Positions 7,298 through 16,266 of a stretch of DNA of 35,930 nucleotides are shown here, in pieces (position 1 is the stretch's first letter; each line of letters opens with the position of its first letter). Source of the stretch: a bacterium (GTDB taxonomy: Bacteria; Cyanobacteriota; Vampirovibrionia; Gastranaerophilales; Gastranaerophilaceae). A program made the translations under genes and the position numbers. The notes under the pieces were generated by a model that was not told the origin of the DNA, did not search any database, and was given only the letters and a program-made list of their open reading frames with translations. Location: contig JAFUMP010000027.1 of assembly GCA_017482685.1 (NCBI GenBank), positions 1 through 35,930 of the forward strand. The letters run 5' to 3'.

Positions 7298-9049
7298 TTA
7301 ACCAGCTAAGAATGAGCTATAGTTTTGTTGCATTTGAGAAATCATAAGCTCCATATTTGAAAATTTGTCTTGCAACTGAGCTCGATATGTTTCTATTTTT
7401 GTATTTTGTTTCTTAATCTTTTCTTCCATATTTTTTATATCAGAATCATAAGTTGATTGTTTAATATCAAAGAAACCAACCGTTGCTTTAAGCGACATTT
7501 CTACAGTATTTTCCATCATGCTTAAAATGCCATTTTCTTCTGCTAAAATTGATCTTACAGAATCAGCATCTTCTTCCATAGCTTTTTTGAAAGCACTTTC
7601 ATCAAAACTTAAAGTTGATGTATTAGCTGATAAATTATTACTATCAGCTTTAACTGTTGTAATACCAATTTGAGATAAAAGCTTAAATGCACCACCATTT
7701 GCAGTATTACTTCCATTGGCATAATTTCTTAAAGTACTTTGCAAACTTGTTAATGATGTTTCATTATGTAAAGCTGCACCACTTGCGGTTACTTCATCAA
7801 CCTTACTCATCATTGAATTATATGCTTCTACAAAGCCTTTAATCGCATCAGTTAACCCTGAAATGTCCTGATTAACATCTAATTTTGCACTCTTTACATT
7901 ACCGTCTTCATCTGCAGATGTTACGCCTTTTAAATTTATAGTTACACCTTCAATTCTTGAAATATCAGAAGATATTGTATTTGATGTCGCTGTAATACTT
8001 GTGCCATTAATGGTAAGCATAGCATTTTTACCAAGCTCTTGGGTCTCAGTAAACATTTTTGAAGAAACAACATTGCCATCATCATCACGTTCTGTTGTTG
8101 TAAGTTGCATTACATCAGTAAAATTACTTGTTCCAGCTTCAATATTAATATAAGAAGCGCCTTCTTTTTTTGATGTAATTGTTAATTTTCCAGTAGTATC
8201 ATCCCAATAAGCTGTAGCTTGAGCTTCTTCATTGTTATTAATCTTTGAAATCAAAGATGACAAAGTTGTATTTTCATCAATCGTAAATTGAGCATTACCA
8301 ATAGTGAAAGTACCTGTCGTAATTTTTTCATTAAACCCTGAATTATCAGCTGTAAGTTTAGAGGAAATATTTGCTTTAAATAATGAATTTGTAGATGCAT
8401 AAGTTCCATCCTCTTGCTTAGAAAGCCCAAATAGCGAAACAAAATTAGTATCATCAGTAGTTGCACCGATATTAATTGTATCACCTTCATTTTTAGCAGA
8501 GAATTTAATAACTCCATTTTCATCAAGCTCAGTTTGGATTCCAACCCCTGCAAGTTGTGATTTAAAATCTAATAAAGTATCGTCTTTTTCAATATTAATT
8601 TCTGTTTTTGTACCATTTACAAAAACTGTTAATTTACCTTCACTAACCCCAAGATTAGAAAGCAATGTTTCATCATCAGCTATTGCACTAGCGCTTTCTT
8701 TCGACGTAGCTTTTGTATATGTAGCAAGTTGTTGAACCATAATGTCAAAACTTTGTCTTAATGCACTTCCAGAAGCTGTTGCCGTAAAAATTGACTCATC
8801 AGAAGATTTCGCAATATTTTGCCCAAATAAATCAAATGCACCGCCAAATTTAACGTCAGTAAGCTTTTCTATTGCAGTTCTTAAATCATTAAATACACTT
8901 CTTGTTTCTACAAATGTATTTTTTGAAGCTTTTAATGTCTTTAATTCTGTACTTAAAGCTGAAACTTTTTCTTGTTTCACAGAAACAAGAGCGTCTACCC
9001 AGCCCGAAGTATCTAATCCTGATGCTAATCCACTAAACGATATTGACAT
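7298..9049 (-). CDS. fliD: flagellar hook-associated protein 2 (filament cap)
   Basis: A 583-aa filament cap protein, which sits at the distal tip of the flagellum and helps flagellin monomers fold into the filament. The N-terminus MSISFSGLASGLDTSGWVDAL is the typical FliD start (FliD_N about 10-110). The middle is made of Ser/Thr-rich beta domains, and the C-terminal FliD_C (about 340-565) ends in a coiled coil (MEEKIKKQNTKIETYRAQL) followed by QMQQNYSSFLAG. Length is slightly above the usual 450-550. It is alone here: no fliS, fliT or flagellin gene is adjacent. It has its own near-consensus promoter of the housekeeping type rather than an evident sigma28 one. Confidence 0.93.
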   Translation of the reverse strand: MSISFSGLASGLDTSGWVDALVSVKQEKVSALSTELKTLKASKNTFVETRSVFNDLRTAIEKLTDVKFGGAFDLFGQNIAKSSDESIFTATASGSALRQSFDIMVQQLATYTKATSKESASAIADDETLLSNLGVSEGKLTVFVNGTKTEINIEKDDTLLDFKSQLAGVGIQTELDENGVIKFSAKNEGDTINIGATTDDTNFVSLFGLSKQEDGTYASTNSLFKANISSKLTADNSGFNEKITTGTFTIGNAQFTIDENTTLSSLISKINNNEEAQATAYWDDTTGKLTITSKKEGASYINIEAGTSNFTDVMQLTTTERDDDGNVVSSKMFTETQELGKNAMLTINGTSITATSNTISSDISRIEGVTINLKGVTSADEDGNVKSAKLDVNQDISGLTDAIKGFVEAYNSMMSKVDEVTASGAALHNETSLTSLQSTLRNYANGSNTANGGAFKLLSQIGITTVKADSNNLSANTSTLSFDESAFKKAMEEDADSVRSILAEENGILSMMENTVEMSLKATVGFFDIKQSTYDSDIKNMEEKIKKQNTKIETYRAQLQDKFSNMELMISQMQQNYSSFLAG

Positions 9050-9089
9050 TTATTAAAATCCTTTTTATACAATAAACTTATAATATACC

Positions 9090-9118
9090 ATTATAAATCA
9101 TGATATAACCTCTTTCAA
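9090..9118 (-). promoter_or_regulatory. sigma70-type promoter of fliD
   Basis: On the minus strand TTGAAA (9118-9113), a 17-nt spacer and a perfect TATAAT (9095-9090) lie about 40 bases upstream of the fliD ATG. This is a housekeeping pattern; I see no TAAA-N15-GCCGATAA-like sigma28 site. Confidence 0.75.
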
Positions 9119-9121
9119 CCC

Positions 9122-9141
9122 TACAAACGCTGTAGTTTGTA
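9122..9141. repeat. inverted repeat between recG and fliD
   Basis: TACAAAC (9122-9128) and GTTTGTA (9135-9141) form a 7-bp dyad with a 6-nt loop. It has no T-run, so it is not a clear terminator. It lies directly upstream of the fliD -35 box and could be an operator. Confidence 0.4.
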
Positions 9142-9179
9142 ACAGTTTCAGGTAAAACTAAACCACAATTTTACAAAAC

Positions 9180-11552
9180 TTAACTATTAAAAATATCCCC
9201 ATCAAAATTTAACCCTTTAGAGCTTTCTAAAAGAGGATAATCTTTTATATTGTAGCTTTTAGCAAAATTAATAGCCTCAGCTCGTGCAAGTTCAAGAATT
9301 TTTGAATCTGCAACTATATCCGCAATAATCATGTCAGGAAGCCCACTTTGACGAGTTCCTAAAAATTCTCCAGGGCCTCTTATTTGTAAGTCTTTCTCAG
9401 CTATTACAAACCCGTCATTTGTCTGAGTCATTATATCTAAACGAGCTCTTGTATCTTGAGATTTTGTATTAGATGATAAAACACAATAAGATTGCAAATC
9501 ACTTCTTCCAACACGGCCTCTTAATTGATGTAATTGCGAAAGCCCAAAACGCTCAGCATTTTCAATCACAATAACTGTAGCATTCGGAACATCAACACCG
9601 ACTTCTACAACAGTAGTTGACACAAGAATATCAAATTCTTTGTTTTTAAATTTCTCCATCACTTCTTCTTTTTCAGAATTTTTTAGTTTACCGTGAAGAA
9701 GTCCTATTTTGAATTCAGGAAAGACCTCACTTTCCCATTTCTCTTTTTCTTGAGTTGCAGCTTTTGCAGAAAGAGTTTCACTCTCATCAATTAGAGGATA
9801 AACTATATAAGCCTGACGTCCTTCGTTTACTTCTCGTCTGATCAAATCCGCTATTTGCTTTCTTGACGAGGACATTGTAGTTAAAATAGGCATCCTTCCT
9901 TTAGGCAATTCATCAATAATAGTTAAATCTAAATCTCCATTAAGAGTTATCGCTAGAGTTCTAGGTATTGGAGTAGCCGTCATTGTTAAAATTTGAGGGT
10001 TTTGTGATTTTTTACGCAAAGCTAGCCTTTGTTTCACCCCAAATCTATGTTGCTCATCAATTACAACAGCGCCTAAATTTGCAAATTCAATTGTTTCCTG
10101 AATTAATGCATGTGTACCAATTGCAATATCAACTTGACCATTTCTAAGATTTGTTTCTGCAATCCTACGTTGTTTCTTACCATTGCTTCCAAGGAATAGT
10201 TCAACACGAATTCCAAGCGGATTAAGCCATTTAAACATATTGTTATAATGCTGTTGAGCTAAAATTTCTGTAGGAGCCATAATTGCAGCCTGATAACCAT
10301 TTTCAATCGCTGCAAGAAGCATAATTGTAGCTACAACAGTTTTTCCACTACCAACATCACCTTGAAGCAACCTTTGCATAGGTTTCGTAGAATTTAAATC
10401 ATTTAAAATTTCGTTGACTGCTCTTTGCTGAGCTGATGTCAATTTGAACGGCAATGATTCAATAAAATTCATAACAAGCCCATTCTTCTTAATTTCAAGA
10501 GGTATTGAGTGAAGATTTTTATTATTTTCTTCTCTTAATAGCGCAAGTTTTAGTTGTATTAAAAAGAACTCTTCAAAAATTAATGAAAATCTTGCTCTAT
10601 CTAGCATTTCTTTATTATCAGGGAAATGAATTTGACGAAGAGCAACTTTTTTTTCTAATAAATCATATTTTTTTATTATAAAATCTGGTAAAACTGTTTC
10701 AATTTCTGACTCATAAGCTTCTAAAATATTATGAATAGCTCTGCGAATTGTCTTAATACTCAAGTTTTCACTAAGAGGATAAATTGGAACTATTCGTGCT
10801 AAATTCAAGTTTGTTGGCGCAACTGCTTCATCATCCATTAAAGAATAAGTTGTTTTATCTAAAGTCATCATACCGTCATAGGAATTAAATTTTGCCGTTC
10901 CTGAAACCATTATTCCAGAGCCTTTAGGGAATTGTTTTTTCATTCTTTCAAGCACAAATTTTGAAGCTTTAGATGCAAAAAAGTTTAGATTCATTCTACC
11001 AGAATTATCTGCAATACGAACTTTTATAACTCCTAAATTATTTTTAGTTGTATAAGCTTCTACAGATTTTATAACTCCAAAAATCGTAGTATCCATACCC
11101 TCTTTTAAATCACGAATCCGTGTTCTAGTAGAATAATCAATATGCTTGCGAGGAAAATAGTACAACAAGTCACTTGCTGTATAAATTCCAAGTTTATTAA
11201 ACATATAAGCAATTTTAGGTCCAACACCTTTAATATAAGTTACATCAAATTGTGAAATAGGTTTTTTCTCTATTGAAATTGGCTCAGATTTTGGAGGATC
11301 TATATATTGAGCCTTAACTACACTTACAAATCTTTCTATTGATTTTCTTCTTGAAGGTACAGTTTCCATTGGATACCGTTCAAAATGTTCCAAAAGCACT
11401 TTCCATTTTGGATTATCAGGATACAATTTAATTTCTTTACGCAAAATTGAACAAATGAATGAAGAAAAATCTTTATTTCTCCCATTTATATTAATGTATT
11501 TATGCTTAATCTCTATTTCTACAGCTTTTTTTACTTGTTCAAGATTATCCAT
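9180..11552 (-). CDS. recG: ATP-dependent DNA helicase RecG
   Basis: A 790-aa branch-migration helicase that remodels stalled replication forks and Holliday junctions. About 100 extra N-terminal residues precede the wedge domain; such an extension is typical of cyanobacterial-type RecG. The wedge/OB part follows (YIKGVGPKIAYMFNKLG at about 106-122, FPRKHIDY). The helicase motifs are complete: Walker A GDVGSGKT (398-405), DEQH box (499-502), TATPIPRTLA (525-534), and in the second RecA-like domain VVEVGVDVPNAT and QLRGRVGRS. It has no neighbours on its strand in operon distance. There is no Shine-Dalgarno; a perfect TATAAT ends 6 bases before the ATG. Confidence 0.97.
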   Translation of the reverse strand: MDNLEQVKKAVEIEIKHKYININGRNKDFSSFICSILRKEIKLYPDNPKWKVLLEHFERYPMETVPSRRKSIERFVSVVKAQYIDPPKSEPISIEKKPISQFDVTYIKGVGPKIAYMFNKLGIYTASDLLYYFPRKHIDYSTRTRIRDLKEGMDTTIFGVIKSVEAYTTKNNLGVIKVRIADNSGRMNLNFFASKASKFVLERMKKQFPKGSGIMVSGTAKFNSYDGMMTLDKTTYSLMDDEAVAPTNLNLARIVPIYPLSENLSIKTIRRAIHNILEAYESEIETVLPDFIIKKYDLLEKKVALRQIHFPDNKEMLDRARFSLIFEEFFLIQLKLALLREENNKNLHSIPLEIKKNGLVMNFIESLPFKLTSAQQRAVNEILNDLNSTKPMQRLLQGDVGSGKTVVATIMLLAAIENGYQAAIMAPTEILAQQHYNNMFKWLNPLGIRVELFLGSNGKKQRRIAETNLRNGQVDIAIGTHALIQETIEFANLGAVVIDEQHRFGVKQRLALRKKSQNPQILTMTATPIPRTLAITLNGDLDLTIIDELPKGRMPILTTMSSSRKQIADLIRREVNEGRQAYIVYPLIDESETLSAKAATQEKEKWESEVFPEFKIGLLHGKLKNSEKEEVMEKFKNKEFDILVSTTVVEVGVDVPNATVIVIENAERFGLSQLHQLRGRVGRSDLQSYCVLSSNTKSQDTRARLDIMTQTNDGFVIAEKDLQIRGPGEFLGTRQSGLPDMIIADIVADSKILELARAEAINFAKSYNIKDYPLLESSKGLNFDGDIFNS

Positions 11553-11558
11553 GTAAGT

Positions 11559-11564
11559 ATTATA
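11559..11564 (-). promoter_or_regulatory. -10 box of recG, leaderless geometry
   Basis: A perfect TATAAT on the minus strand is followed by six bases (ACTTAC) and then the recG ATG. Transcription would start at about the A of the start codon. The -35 region is weak (TTTTAA at a 16-nt spacing). Confidence 0.6.
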
Positions 11565-11607
11565 CTATATAGTTTTAAGATTAAAAGATTTACTTCGACT
11601 ATAAGGC

Positions 11608-11635
11608 TTGACCAACTTAAAAAAAACGCTAAAAT
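11608..11635 (+). promoter_or_regulatory. promoter of the GH35 gene, leaderless geometry
   Basis: TTGACC (11608-11613), a 16-nt spacer and TAAAAT (11630-11635) are followed by six bases and the ATG at 11642. No Shine-Dalgarno is present. Together with the recG box this makes an 89-bp divergent region in which both genes look leaderless. Confidence 0.55.
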
Positions 11636-11641
11636 AAAAAT

Positions 11642-14059
11642 ATGGAAGTATCATTTGATAAATATTCCTTAATGGTCAATGGTAAAAGAATTTTCGTGAA
11701 GAGCGGTGCTTTTCACTATTTTCGTACGCCTGGCGAAGAAATGGCTCGTGATCGTTTTCAAAAAATGAAAGCTGGCGGATATAATACGGTAGACATTTAT
11801 TTTAACTGGAATTATCATAGCCCAAGACAAGGTGAATACGATTTTAGTGGAGTAAAAGATGTTCGCAAAGTGCTTAAAGCAGCACAAGATGTAGGACTGT
11901 TTGTTATTGCTCGCCCTGGGCCTTTTATAAACGCAGAAGTAAACGCAGGAGGGCTCCCTTTTTGGCTTTTAAAAATGGAAGATGTAATTCCACGCAACCG
12001 AAAAGGAACTGAATATCATTATTCAGAAAAATATATGGAATATATTGCAGAATGGTATGATAAAATTATTCCAATCATTCGAGAATTTGACAATGTAATT
12101 CTTTTCCAAATAGAAAACGAATACGCAACAGATACTATGGAAGAAGATTATATGCGCAAGCTTTATTCAATGGCTCGTGAACGTGGTATCACTTGTCCAA
12201 TTTTCCATAATGATGCTTATTTTGCAGGACTTTGGGCTGATTGTGTAGATATTTATGCACTGGATTTATATCCATATATAAATCCTAATCAAAACTGGAA
12301 ACAAGACAATTTCTGTTTTGATACATTAGATAATGTTGAAGATATTTTCCGTTGTGCTAAAGAAAATTCACCACCTTTTGTAGCTGAAATGCAATCAGGC
12401 TGGTTTGATAAGTGGGATGGTTCAGGATATCGTCATATAAGAGAAGCCCTAGGTGACGAGCACATTAATATTATGACTAAAACAGCTCTTTCTCAAGGAG
12501 TTACTTTATTTAATCATTATATGGTTGCAGGCGGAACAAACTGGGCCGATTTAGCTTGTGATGAAGTTTATACTAGCTATGAATTTACTGCTCCAATTGA
12601 CGAATTTGGAGTACCTCAAAGCAATTATTTCAAAGCTAAAGAATTAAATTATTTTTTAGATTCATTTGATTTAACTTGCACAGAGCCAAAAGATTTTTAC
12701 ATTAATCAAGAAAATATTTATGCAAAAATGCGACACGACAATCTAAACAATTGTGATTGGTTGTTTTTACGTAACATGAACTCTGAAACAACTGATGTCA
12801 ATCTTCCTGATGGTAAAATTGTCACCCTAAAACCTTATGATATGAAAATTTGCGCTGTCAATCTCAAATTGAAAGGATGTGAAGTTGAATTTTCTGATTT
12901 AGAATTTTTTGCAAGACTTAAAAATGAAAACGAAGAAACAATTTTTATACTTGCAGATAAAAATGCTAATATTTATATAAAAGATTGCGAAAAGCTATCT
13001 GGAAATAGAAAAAATTATGATAATTTTACATTGGAACGTGATGGCAAAAAAACTCAATTTGTATTTCTTTCTAAAGATTTGGCAGATAAAACTTGGCTCT
13101 TAGGTGACAAAATAATTTTCAACGCAGATTACGTTCTTCCAAATGGAACTATTGCGGTCGAAAAAAATACAGAAGTTGCATATTATGATTTAGAAAACAA
13201 ATTCTCAACAAAAGCTTGTGTTGTAGATAGATTTTGGGATTATAATTGGCCAAGAACTTTAGATATCGCAAAAGTAGAATACTGCGCACCTGAAATTGAT
13301 GTTGATTATGATTATTCAAATTGGAAAAAAATAGGAGAAAAAACAGATTCTTTATCATGCGAATTATATGATGAATTTATTTGGTACAAAACAAAAATCC
13401 CAAACAACTTAACAGAACTTACATTAAGCGCAAGACACCTTTTTGCCGTTTATGTTAATGGAAAAGAAGTATTAAATCGTAATAGTTATAAAATTGAAAA
13501 ATTACAAGATGTTCCAGAAACCATTTCCATTCCGCTTTGCGAAAGAGTCTTAACCAAAGAAGAAAATGAGCTTACCATTCTTGTTCAAAACTTGGGATTT
13601 GATAAAGGTTTTTCAGGTGACACAAACAATCCTAGAGGTTTAGTATTTTGCGAGACAACACCAAAAATACCTCTTGAATTTAGTGTTTGCGAAAAACTTT
13701 CTTTGGAACGCAAAGATTGGAGAGAAAGTGAAAGCCCTTATTTAGCAAAAATTACAACTCATTTTGATATTGATTTTAAAGCAGACGAATTTTTTGCTAA
13801 ATATATATCTTTTGAAGATTTTAAATGTAGAAGAGCAACTATCTTTCTTAATGGCATAAAAATTGGACGATATATTAAACGTACACGTGTTCAGGACAAG
13901 TTTTATTTAATAAATGAGTTTTTAAAACCTCATAATACTTTAGAAATAGTTGTATGGGCGAAAGAACGAAATACAAAGTCACTATGGGGCTTTAAATTCG
14001 ACCTAAAAAATGTTAAAATAAAATTAGGCACATTTAAGAAATATCAGCTGTTTAAATAA
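11642..14059 (+). CDS. beta-galactosidase, glycoside hydrolase family 35
   Basis: An 805-aa GH35 enzyme that removes terminal beta-linked galactose by a retaining mechanism. The TIM barrel (about 1-330) has the family landmarks in order: SGAFHYFRTP, KMKAGGYNTVDIYFNWNYHS, RPGPFINAEVNAGGLPFWLL, acid/base glutamate E160 in FQIENEY, and nucleophile E249 in VAEMQSGWFDKW. Beta domains follow, with a jelly-roll-like C-terminal half (VYVNGKEVLNR, IFLNGIKIGRY). There is no signal peptide, so it should act in the cytoplasm on imported oligosaccharides. The 121-aa gene follows after 16 bases and is probably co-transcribed. Substrate specificity cannot be read from sequence. Confidence 0.93.
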   Translation: MEVSFDKYSLMVNGKRIFVKSGAFHYFRTPGEEMARDRFQKMKAGGYNTVDIYFNWNYHSPRQGEYDFSGVKDVRKVLKAAQDVGLFVIARPGPFINAEVNAGGLPFWLLKMEDVIPRNRKGTEYHYSEKYMEYIAEWYDKIIPIIREFDNVILFQIENEYATDTMEEDYMRKLYSMARERGITCPIFHNDAYFAGLWADCVDIYALDLYPYINPNQNWKQDNFCFDTLDNVEDIFRCAKENSPPFVAEMQSGWFDKWDGSGYRHIREALGDEHINIMTKTALSQGVTLFNHYMVAGGTNWADLACDEVYTSYEFTAPIDEFGVPQSNYFKAKELNYFLDSFDLTCTEPKDFYINQENIYAKMRHDNLNNCDWLFLRNMNSETTDVNLPDGKIVTLKPYDMKICAVNLKLKGCEVEFSDLEFFARLKNENEETIFILADKNANIYIKDCEKLSGNRKNYDNFTLERDGKKTQFVFLSKDLADKTWLLGDKIIFNADYVLPNGTIAVEKNTEVAYYDLENKFSTKACVVDRFWDYNWPRTLDIAKVEYCAPEIDVDYDYSNWKKIGEKTDSLSCELYDEFIWYKTKIPNNLTELTLSARHLFAVYVNGKEVLNRNSYKIEKLQDVPETISIPLCERVLTKEENELTILVQNLGFDKGFSGDTNNPRGLVFCETTPKIPLEFSVCEKLSLERKDWRESESPYLAKITTHFDIDFKADEFFAKYISFEDFKCRRATIFLNGIKIGRYIKRTRVQDKFYLINEFLKPHNTLEIVVWAKERNTKSLWGFKFDLKNVKIKLGTFKKYQLFK

Positions 14060-14075
14060 TATATGAGGTGATTTA

Positions 14076-14441
14076 ATGGTCGTAGTTCCAGAATTTTTGA
14101 TTAAAAGAATCTATCAGAAAGGTTCTTTAAAAAAGCTTGACAATGGTGCTAGTGTTACTTTAAAAAATGTGCTTGGCCCTGGATTTATTAGTGGCTTTAA
14201 TTACGTAGAAATTAATGGCGTAATTTATAAACCTAAAGATGTAAAATTTATAACAAATGGACAAGAATTATTAGGGACAGAAGTTTCCGAAGCTAATCCA
14301 GTGGCTTTTAGACTAGGACAAAGCGGAGAGCTTGTCATGACAGGACAAGATTGTATTGTCGAAGGCACAAATAAAATCGTAATAGAAGCAATGAACCCCG
14401 AAGCTGGAAAAGTTCAACTAAAAGTTGAGGATAGTGTTTAA
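14076..14441 (+). CDS. conserved hypothetical protein, PEFLxKRxYxKGSL family
   Basis: A 121-aa protein just downstream of the GH35 gene, with GAGGTG before the ATG. The start VVVPEFLIKRIYQKGSLKK and the following LKNVLGPGFISGF look like a small conserved all-beta family seen in scattered bacteria and archaea; I recall no proven function. The rest alternates short beta strands (VEINGVIYKPKDVKFI, AFRLGQSGELVM, KIVIEAMNPEAGKVQLKVED). No catalytic motif, signal or membrane segment is visible. It overlaps the convergent 3' end of the next gene by four bases. Confidence 0.7.
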   Translation: MVVVPEFLIKRIYQKGSLKKLDNGASVTLKNVLGPGFISGFNYVEINGVIYKPKDVKFITNGQELLGTEVSEANPVAFRLGQSGELVMTGQDCIVEGTNKIVIEAMNPEAGKVQLKVEDSV

Positions 14442-15037
14442 TTAGTCTTTGTTTTTGACTGTTCATCTTTTTCCATTCCAATAAATTTTAAAACTGGATG
14501 CACAATAAGATGGCTTACTTGTGGTGCAAAAATTGCTAATCCTAAAACCGAACCAATAATATTACTACATTCAATAACGCCTTTTGCTAAATTATATGCT
14601 TCAGGATTATTAGTAGTCATTAGTTTATCTTTTATCTCTTTTGAAAACATGTTTTTATATTTTTCTTTGCCCAATGTCGCAACTCTATCATTTTTATTCA
14701 TTGAAGCAATTTTTCTATAATTCAAATAATGATTTGTGTTTTTAAAAAGTTTAAAACATTCTTCTTCTTTAAATATTTTCTTTGCCAATTTAAAAGAACC
14801 ATTTTTGAATACAGGAATAATTATTGCCATATAAGTAGCAAGACAAGTTGCTTGATAAAGAAATTCTTTCATTGCTGCATAACGCTTTGTCTGAGGTTCA
14901 ATTTTTTTATCAGCAAGAATAAATGCTGGCCGTCCTATAGATTTTAAACCCGTTTCAATCGAAACTGACGCTGCAGTATTCTGTGAAATTGACGACAAGG
15001 TTGAACTTGTTAAAAAATTAGTAACTCCTCCTATCAT
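14438..15037 (-). CDS. membrane protein of unknown function, paralogue B of a tandem pair
   Basis: A 199-aa protein with two or three hydrophobic segments (about 65-80, 155-185). Its core GLKSIGRPAFILADKKIEPQ followed by TKRYAAMKEFLYQATCLATY aligns with the core of the upstream gene product, and both end in a hydrophobic stretch before a 'KxxxKI/FIG' segment, so the two are tandem paralogues. The ATG overlaps the upstream stop (ATGA), a sign of translational coupling. I do not recognise the family. The shared pattern is G-x-x-R-P-x-F-x-x-x-D-K-x-x-x-P-x-T-K-x-Y. Confidence 0.65.
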   Translation of the reverse strand: MIGGVTNFLTSSTLSSISQNTAASVSIETGLKSIGRPAFILADKKIEPQTKRYAAMKEFLYQATCLATYMAIIIPVFKNGSFKLAKKIFKEEECFKLFKNTNHYLNYRKIASMNKNDRVATLGKEKYKNMFSKEIKDKLMTTNNPEAYNLAKGVIECSNIIGSVLGLAIFAPQVSHLIVHPVLKFIGMEKDEQSKTKTN

Positions 15038-15579
15038 AGCCCACCTACTTTCAAAATAGCCGTTTGAGCTTGAATTGGATTGCTATAATAAGAAGTCATT
15101 GTTTTTTTAGCTTTAAAATTTGGCTCTTTTTTTACACTGTTAAATTTAGATTGTTCAGAAATGTTTGAAATCTCATTAATCTTTTCCTTTGATTTGTTAC
15201 CATTTTGAATCTTATTCATAAAAGGTTTTATAGTTATAGAAGCAAGAGCAGGAATCACTACTAAAGCAGCCGCACAAACCCCAAGAAACATAAAATTACT
15301 TCTAGCAAGAGCTTTCTTTTCAGGTGACAAATTAAGTTTATTTGCAACTTTACCTGCAAGCTCCCCACAAGCAAAATAAGTAGGAATTGCCACAACTTCA
15401 GTTAAACCTTCTCTTATGGCAGTGTATTTTTTAGTTTCTGGATCTGCATGTTTATCACTCATAGTAAATAAAGGACGTGCAATACCTTTAACAACAGCAA
15501 TTGCCATTACGGCATAAGTTGGCTTATTATTTTCACCTAGTTTGACTAAGACTTTTTTTATTGAATCTTTCATACCCAT
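15034..15579 (-). CDS. membrane protein of unknown function, paralogue A of a tandem pair
   Basis: A 181-aa protein, first of a two-gene unit. Hydrophobic segments lie near residues 20-35, 55-70 and 90-115 (FMFLGVCAAALVVIPALASI). The core VKGIARPLFTMSDKHADPET and KKYTAIREGL matches the downstream gene. Its C-terminal tail is soluble and carries EPNFKAKK about 30 residues from the end, a motif resembling that found near the N-terminus of several other small proteins here. The start is uncertain by two residues (ATG at 15579 or 15573). Function unknown. Confidence 0.65.
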   Translation of the reverse strand: MGMKDSIKKVLVKLGENNKPTYAVMAIAVVKGIARPLFTMSDKHADPETKKYTAIREGLTEVVAIPTYFACGELAGKVANKLNLSPEKKALARSNFMFLGVCAAALVVIPALASITIKPFMNKIQNGNKSKEKINEISNISEQSKFNSVKKEPNFKAKKTMTSYYSNPIQAQTAILKVGGL

Positions 15580-15621
15580 AACAGATGTAAAACCTGTAAA
15601 AAATAATTTTGCTATTTAGAA

Positions 15622-15652
15622 AACAAAATAAAAAGGATGCTAAAAGCATCCT
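15622..15652 (-). terminator. rho-independent terminator of yggS-sepF
   Basis: AGGATGCT (15634-15641) and AGCATCCT (15645-15652) form a perfect 8-bp stem with a 3-nt loop. On the minus strand it is followed by TTTTTATTTTGTTTT. It lies after the end of sepF. Confidence 0.88.
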
Positions 15653-15739
15653 GAAAATCCAACTATCACAAATCAATATATAATAAAATTATTTCAATAT
15701 TAGCTGTAGCATCAGCCACAGAGCAAATATTATTTACCT

Positions 15740-16249
15740 CTATAGAGGTTTGTTCCAAAGTGATTCTGCAAACTTATTTTGAGTTGCACCATTCTCAACC
15801 ATCAAAGAAACATTGCTTGGTGTAAAAATAAACACCATATCACTAATTTTTTGAGCAGTACCATTTAAAGCGTGAGCAGCACCACATACAAAGTCAATTG
15901 TTCTTTGAGATTGTTCTTTATCCAATAAATCTAAGTGTAATACAACAGTTTTCTTATCAATTAATTTTTTAACAATTTGAGCAGATTCACTGAATGAACG
16001 TGGCTCAATAACTGTTACTTCACCAGATTTATAAGTATTTGGATGGCTAATCACTTTTGATTCTCTTTCAAATGATCTTTCTGGTTTAACTCTTGTACCG
16101 TACATAGTATCTAAAGCTAAAGTACCGTCAATATCATTATTATAATCTTCGATTCCATTTTCAAAAGTGAACGCATCCTCGTCACTTCCGTCATTAAAAC
16201 CTTTTGTGAAAAAACCTACAAAACTCTTCAAACCTTCTGATAGTGCCAT
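15740..16249 (-). CDS. sepF: cell division protein SepF
   Basis: A 169-aa protein that tethers FtsZ to the membrane and aligns filaments at the division ring in Gram-positives and Cyanobacteria. The start is placed at ATG 16249, because GGAGGAG lies directly before it; an upstream TTG overlaps that site. The N-terminus MALSEGLKSFVGFFTKGF is an amphipathic membrane-anchor helix, then an acidic linker, and a SepF domain at about 80-160 (VIEPRSFSESAQIVKKLIDK, VVLHLDLLDKEQSQRTIDF, GTAQKISDMVFIFTPSNV). It follows yggS after 17 bases, the classic yggS-sepF order. Confidence 0.93.
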   Translation of the reverse strand: MALSEGLKSFVGFFTKGFNDGSDEDAFTFENGIEDYNNDIDGTLALDTMYGTRVKPERSFERESKVISHPNTYKSGEVTVIEPRSFSESAQIVKKLIDKKTVVLHLDLLDKEQSQRTIDFVCGAAHALNGTAQKISDMVFIFTPSNVSLMVENGATQNKFAESLWNKPL

Positions 16250-16266
16250 TATCTCCTCCAATATAT

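Noticed and set aside
8251..8553. 100-aa minus-strand frame within fliD
   Set aside because: Different frame of the same strand inside a well-supported fliD, Leu/Ile-rich with no start signals.
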